Assembly: GCA_027324025.1 (NCBI GenBank)
Contig: DAHVYW010000111.1
Coordinates: forward strand, 1-21,930
Reading direction: 5' to 3'
Source of the DNA: JAJZQD01 sp021847735
GTDB lineage: Bacteria > Bacillota > Thermincolia > Thermincolales > UBA2595
Length of the DNA: 21,930 nucleotides
Below, one piece after another: positions 19,967-21,930 of this stretch. Below the pieces are notes generated by a model. That model ran no database searches. It had not been told where the DNA came from and was given only the letters and a program-made list of their open reading frames with translations. Position 1 is the first letter of the stretch. Every line of letters begins with the position of its first letter. A program made the position numbers and the translations under genes.

Positions 19967-20446
19967 ATGTCAAAAAAGCCAAAATCTTGTTGAGCCCCAG
20001 ACGACTCCGCTCGTGTGGCGGATGATAACTTATGTCCTGGCTGCGGTAAACCGGGAACTGCTGTCAAAAATGTAACCGTTAGGCACTTGATCAAGGGTGG
20101 TTTGGTAGAGAGCGTAAGTTCCAACGACTACTTCCTTTGTATAACTGAGAACTGTGATGTGGTCTATTTCAGCTCAGAACCGGCCTCAGTATTTTATGAG
20201 ACGGATTTAACCGTTCCCGTATGGTTCAAAGCCGGTGCTGCCCCAAAGTATATTTGCTATTGCAATCAGGTCACTGAGGGGCAAATCATTGATGCTGTAG
20301 TCAACCATAATGCCAAGGACATGAAAGATATTGTAAGGTTTACTGGTGCAATGAAGAACGGTCAATGTTTACAAAACAATCCAACCGGGAAATGCTGTGG
20401 CCCGGTTATCCAAAAAACAATCGATAGCGCCTTGAAAAAGCATTAG
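19967..20446 (+). CDS. Selenocysteine-containing CopZ-N-like [2Fe-2S]/zinc metallochaperone (in-frame TGA)
   Basis: Read from ATG 19967 (AGGAGA six bases upstream), codons give MSKKPKSC, then TGA at 19991-19993, then APDDSARVADDNLCPGCGKPG and an open frame to TAG at 20444-20446. The body matches the N-terminal domain of Archaeoglobus CopZ and bacterial iron-sulfur metallochaperones: CPGC (23-26), VTVRHLIKGGL, C58 and C63 in FLCITENCDVVYF (zinc side), CYC (97, 99), C134 and CC (143-144) as [2Fe-2S] ligands. The TGA follows a Cys codon where I recall relatives having Cys-Cys, so Sec9 in a Cys-Sec pair is predicted; a SECIS-like hairpin lies at 20006-20022. A start at GTG 20015 has no ribosome site. 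Likely role: copper or other metal delivery. A nonsense-mutated pseudogene is the alternative. Confidence 0.78.
20006..20022 (+). promoter_or_regulatory. Candidate bacterial SECIS element
   Basis: TCCGCT / GGCGGA form a 6-bp stem (one U-G pair) with loop CGTGT. The loop starts 18 nt after the TGA at 19991-19993, and its second base is G. Both agree with the general description of bacterial SECIS hairpins (short stem, small G-containing apical loop, about 16-37 nt after UGA). It was found by eye, not folded. Confidence 0.6.
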
Positions 20447-20450
20447 TCTG

Positions 20451-20479
20451 ATGCCGATTAACAGGTTTGAATCAGGCAT
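20451..20479. terminator. Hairpin between the selenoprotein and TPR genes
   Basis: ATGCCGATT pairs with AATC-A-GGCAT (one bulged A), 4 bp after the selenoprotein stop. There is no clear U tract. It sits in the gap between two convergent genes and probably marks the transcript end. Confidence 0.45.
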
Positions 20480-20533
20480 AAGCGAAACTGATAAATTAAT
20501 ACCTTCCAAGGCATTCCGACTCCTAAAGTCAAG

Positions 20534-21742
20534 CTATTGCAGGCCGAGAGCCCGGTTGTAACAGCTTACTGCTTCAGCATTGCTGCCCATTTTCTCCAGC
20601 AGCTGGGCCTTGTAACTCCAAACCTCCCGGTTATAGGGCTCATATTTGATTACTTTATCGTAACAAGCCAGGGATTCGTGATACCTGTTTAGCTTACCCA
20701 GACACCCGCCTTTATTGATATTCAAGGTGGTGTTTTTAGGTTCCAGTTCAAGGGCCCGGCTGTAAATATCCAGGGCCTCTGCAGAACGCCCTACCGCCTC
20801 CAGGCACAACGCCTTGTTGTTTAAGAGTGTTGTATCAGAGGCGTTAATTGCCAGGGCCATGTCAAAATACTCCAAGGCCTCGGCGTGTCTTCCGGCCTTG
20901 TACAGACAGGTACCTTTATTGCTGAGCAAGGTCAGGTCGTCAGGGCTTAGTTCCAGCGCTAAATCGTAGCATATCAAGGCTTCGGTACAATGGCCCAGTT
21001 CTACTAAAGAAAATCCCTTATTGTTGAGAAGTTCGACACTAATTAATCCAAGATTTTCTGCTTTTGTGTAGTTGGTCAAAGCGTCCGGATGCCTGCCCAT
21101 ATTGCTGTTGCACAGCCCCATATTCACATAGATGACCGAGTTGCCCGGTTTTAGCCCGGCGGCCTTGGTAAAACAGTCCAGAGCACTTTGGTATTCCCGG
21201 TCAACACACAAACAGAGGCCATAATTAAGCAGAGCCTCAACGTTCTCCGGGTCAAAGTCCAGGGCCTGCCTAAAGCATGACCGGGACTCTTTAAATAACC
21301 CACGGTGGTAATAGTTAATCCCCTTTTTGACCAGGGCATGAACCGAGGTGGGGTTATTTACCAGTTCGTAAATAAACCCCTCCTGGGAGGTTGACAAGGC
21401 ATTATTTGCAGCCACCGCCGATGTTCCAAGCCAAAACACCGTGGCTTGTTCGTGGTTTGTCTTGAGTGCCTTTCGAAAAGACTTGGCTGCCTCTTTGACC
21501 ATGCCGCTTTTGTACTGTAGATGCCCTATTCTAAAATGCAGGTAACTTCTGCCTGGGGCGAGCAGTACGGATTTGCTGTAATGTTTGATGGCTTTGTCAT
21601 CAACTCCCATGGACTCAAAAAAGATACCTGCCAGAGAATGAAATGTAGACGGCGTCCACAATTGCCTCAAAACGTTTTTTAGAATTGCCAGGGACTGTTT
21701 TATGTTTGATTCTTTTTCACTTAAAAAGACAGGGTTATTCAT
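20534..21742 (-). CDS. Tetratricopeptide repeat (TPR) protein
   Basis: The 402-residue product is built almost wholly of about ten TPR units of 34 residues, each with the W/L-G-Y-A-P pattern (for example ALLNYGLCLCVDREYQSALD and LLSNKGTCLYKAGRHAEALE). No signal peptide, membrane helix or enzymatic domain is seen, so it is probably a cytoplasmic scaffold for protein binding. The repeats in the C-terminal half are more regular than the N-terminal ones, where one unit (about residues 100-130) is degenerate. ATG follows GGGGAGAG at nine bases. The frame stays open upstream to the window edge but with no start codon. Partner unknown. Confidence 0.88.
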   Translation of the reverse strand: MNNPVFLSEKESNIKQSLAILKNVLRQLWTPSTFHSLAGIFFESMGVDDKAIKHYSKSVLLAPGRSYLHFRIGHLQYKSGMVKEAAKSFRKALKTNHEQATVFWLGTSAVAANNALSTSQEGFIYELVNNPTSVHALVKKGINYYHRGLFKESRSCFRQALDFDPENVEALLNYGLCLCVDREYQSALDCFTKAAGLKPGNSVIYVNMGLCNSNMGRHPDALTNYTKAENLGLISVELLNNKGFSLVELGHCTEALICYDLALELSPDDLTLLSNKGTCLYKAGRHAEALEYFDMALAINASDTTLLNNKALCLEAVGRSAEALDIYSRALELEPKNTTLNINKGGCLGKLNRYHESLACYDKVIKYEPYNREVWSYKAQLLEKMGSNAEAVSCYNRALGLQ

Positions 21743-21873
21743 CTTTTCGGTCTCTCCCCTTTTGTTGATTTCCCTTGTTTCATAAGAGTCATATTCTATT
21801 GGGGAAAACCTTTTCCCTGCTAGAAAGAGTAAGAATCGTGCGCCAAATAACCTTATAAAGCGACAAAGAAAAA

Positions 21874-21901
21874 CCCCGAAAAGTCGCGAACCTTTTCGAG
21901 G
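21874..21901 (-). terminator. Rho-independent terminator of a gene beyond the right edge
   Basis: On the minus strand CCTCGAAAAG / CTTTTCGGGG (10 bp, one wobble pair) with an 8-nt loop is followed by TTTTTC. It would end a minus-strand gene located to the right of the window. The remaining 29 bp to the edge show no recognisable coding end. The gap 21743-21873 is otherwise an AT-rich leader for the TPR gene. Confidence 0.75.
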
Positions 21902-21930
21902 TATACTTTTCCCAAAACCTGCAGCTGATT

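Noticed and set aside
20015..20446. Metallochaperone gene starting at GTG 20015 after the TGA
   Set aside because: No ribosome site precedes it, whereas AGGAGA precedes ATG 19967 in the same frame, and a start at 20015 would drop the N-terminal Cys-x segment recalled for relatives.

Overview
The window looks like chromosome from a spore-forming, anaerobic, Gram-positive Clostridia member, probably close to Desulfotomaculum or Pelotomaculum. Support for this: a spoVB-type flippase gene, YlaI-, YpmA-, ComFB- and YkvA-type small proteins typical of Firmicutes, strong GGAGG ribosome binding sites with frequent GTG and TTG starts, and moderate GC content. A predicted selenocysteine codon also fits, since selenium use is common in that group. 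The genus is an inference.

Left part (1-7600), nearly all on the minus strand: a YdjM-like membrane hydrolase, a stand-alone FmdE-family protein, an L,D-transpeptidase homologue whose catalytic Cys is a Ser, a broken ABC permease gene, an orphan Flp/Fap pilin, an AlbA_2 (Schlafen-type) protein, a large GAF-PAS-GGDEF-HD-GYP cyclic-di-GMP enzyme, a 38-residue membrane peptide, a YlaI-type zinc protein and ComFB. Two almost identical 112-bp elements made of three hairpins (1733-1844 and 4406-4517) lie in gaps here. They look like transposase-less relatives of IS200/IS605 elements.

Middle part (7600-16730): an apparent operon of YkvA-like protein, K+ channel with RCK domains, and SGNH hydrolase; a PHP phosphoesterase-ddl operon; tRNA-Trp with a clear promoter and terminator; a GNAT acetyltransferase; spoVB on the plus strand; surE; a YpmA-like protein; and the queE-folE pair, which together feed 7-deazaguanine (queuosine) synthesis, with FolE also serving folate.

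Right part (16800-21930): a DUF2225 protein with an unusual C-terminal ribbon-helix-helix-like tail, overlapping a convergent lipoprotein gene; a membrane-anchored diguanylate cyclase; a CopZ-N-like [2Fe-2S]/zinc metallochaperone; and a TPR protein. The strongest finding is the metallochaperone. Its well-placed start codon (19967) leads after eight codons to an in-frame TGA (19991), directly after a Cys codon and followed by a bacterial-SECIS-like hairpin, after which the frame stays open for the whole family domain. This predicts a Cys-Sec pair where relatives, as recalled, carry Cys-Cys.

Cyclic-di-GMP is a recurrent theme: two GGEEF enzymes, one HD-GYP domain and ComFB (a family with c-di-GMP-binding members) all occur here, but they are not in one operon. 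No CRISPR array, rRNA, full insertion sequence or phage module was seen.
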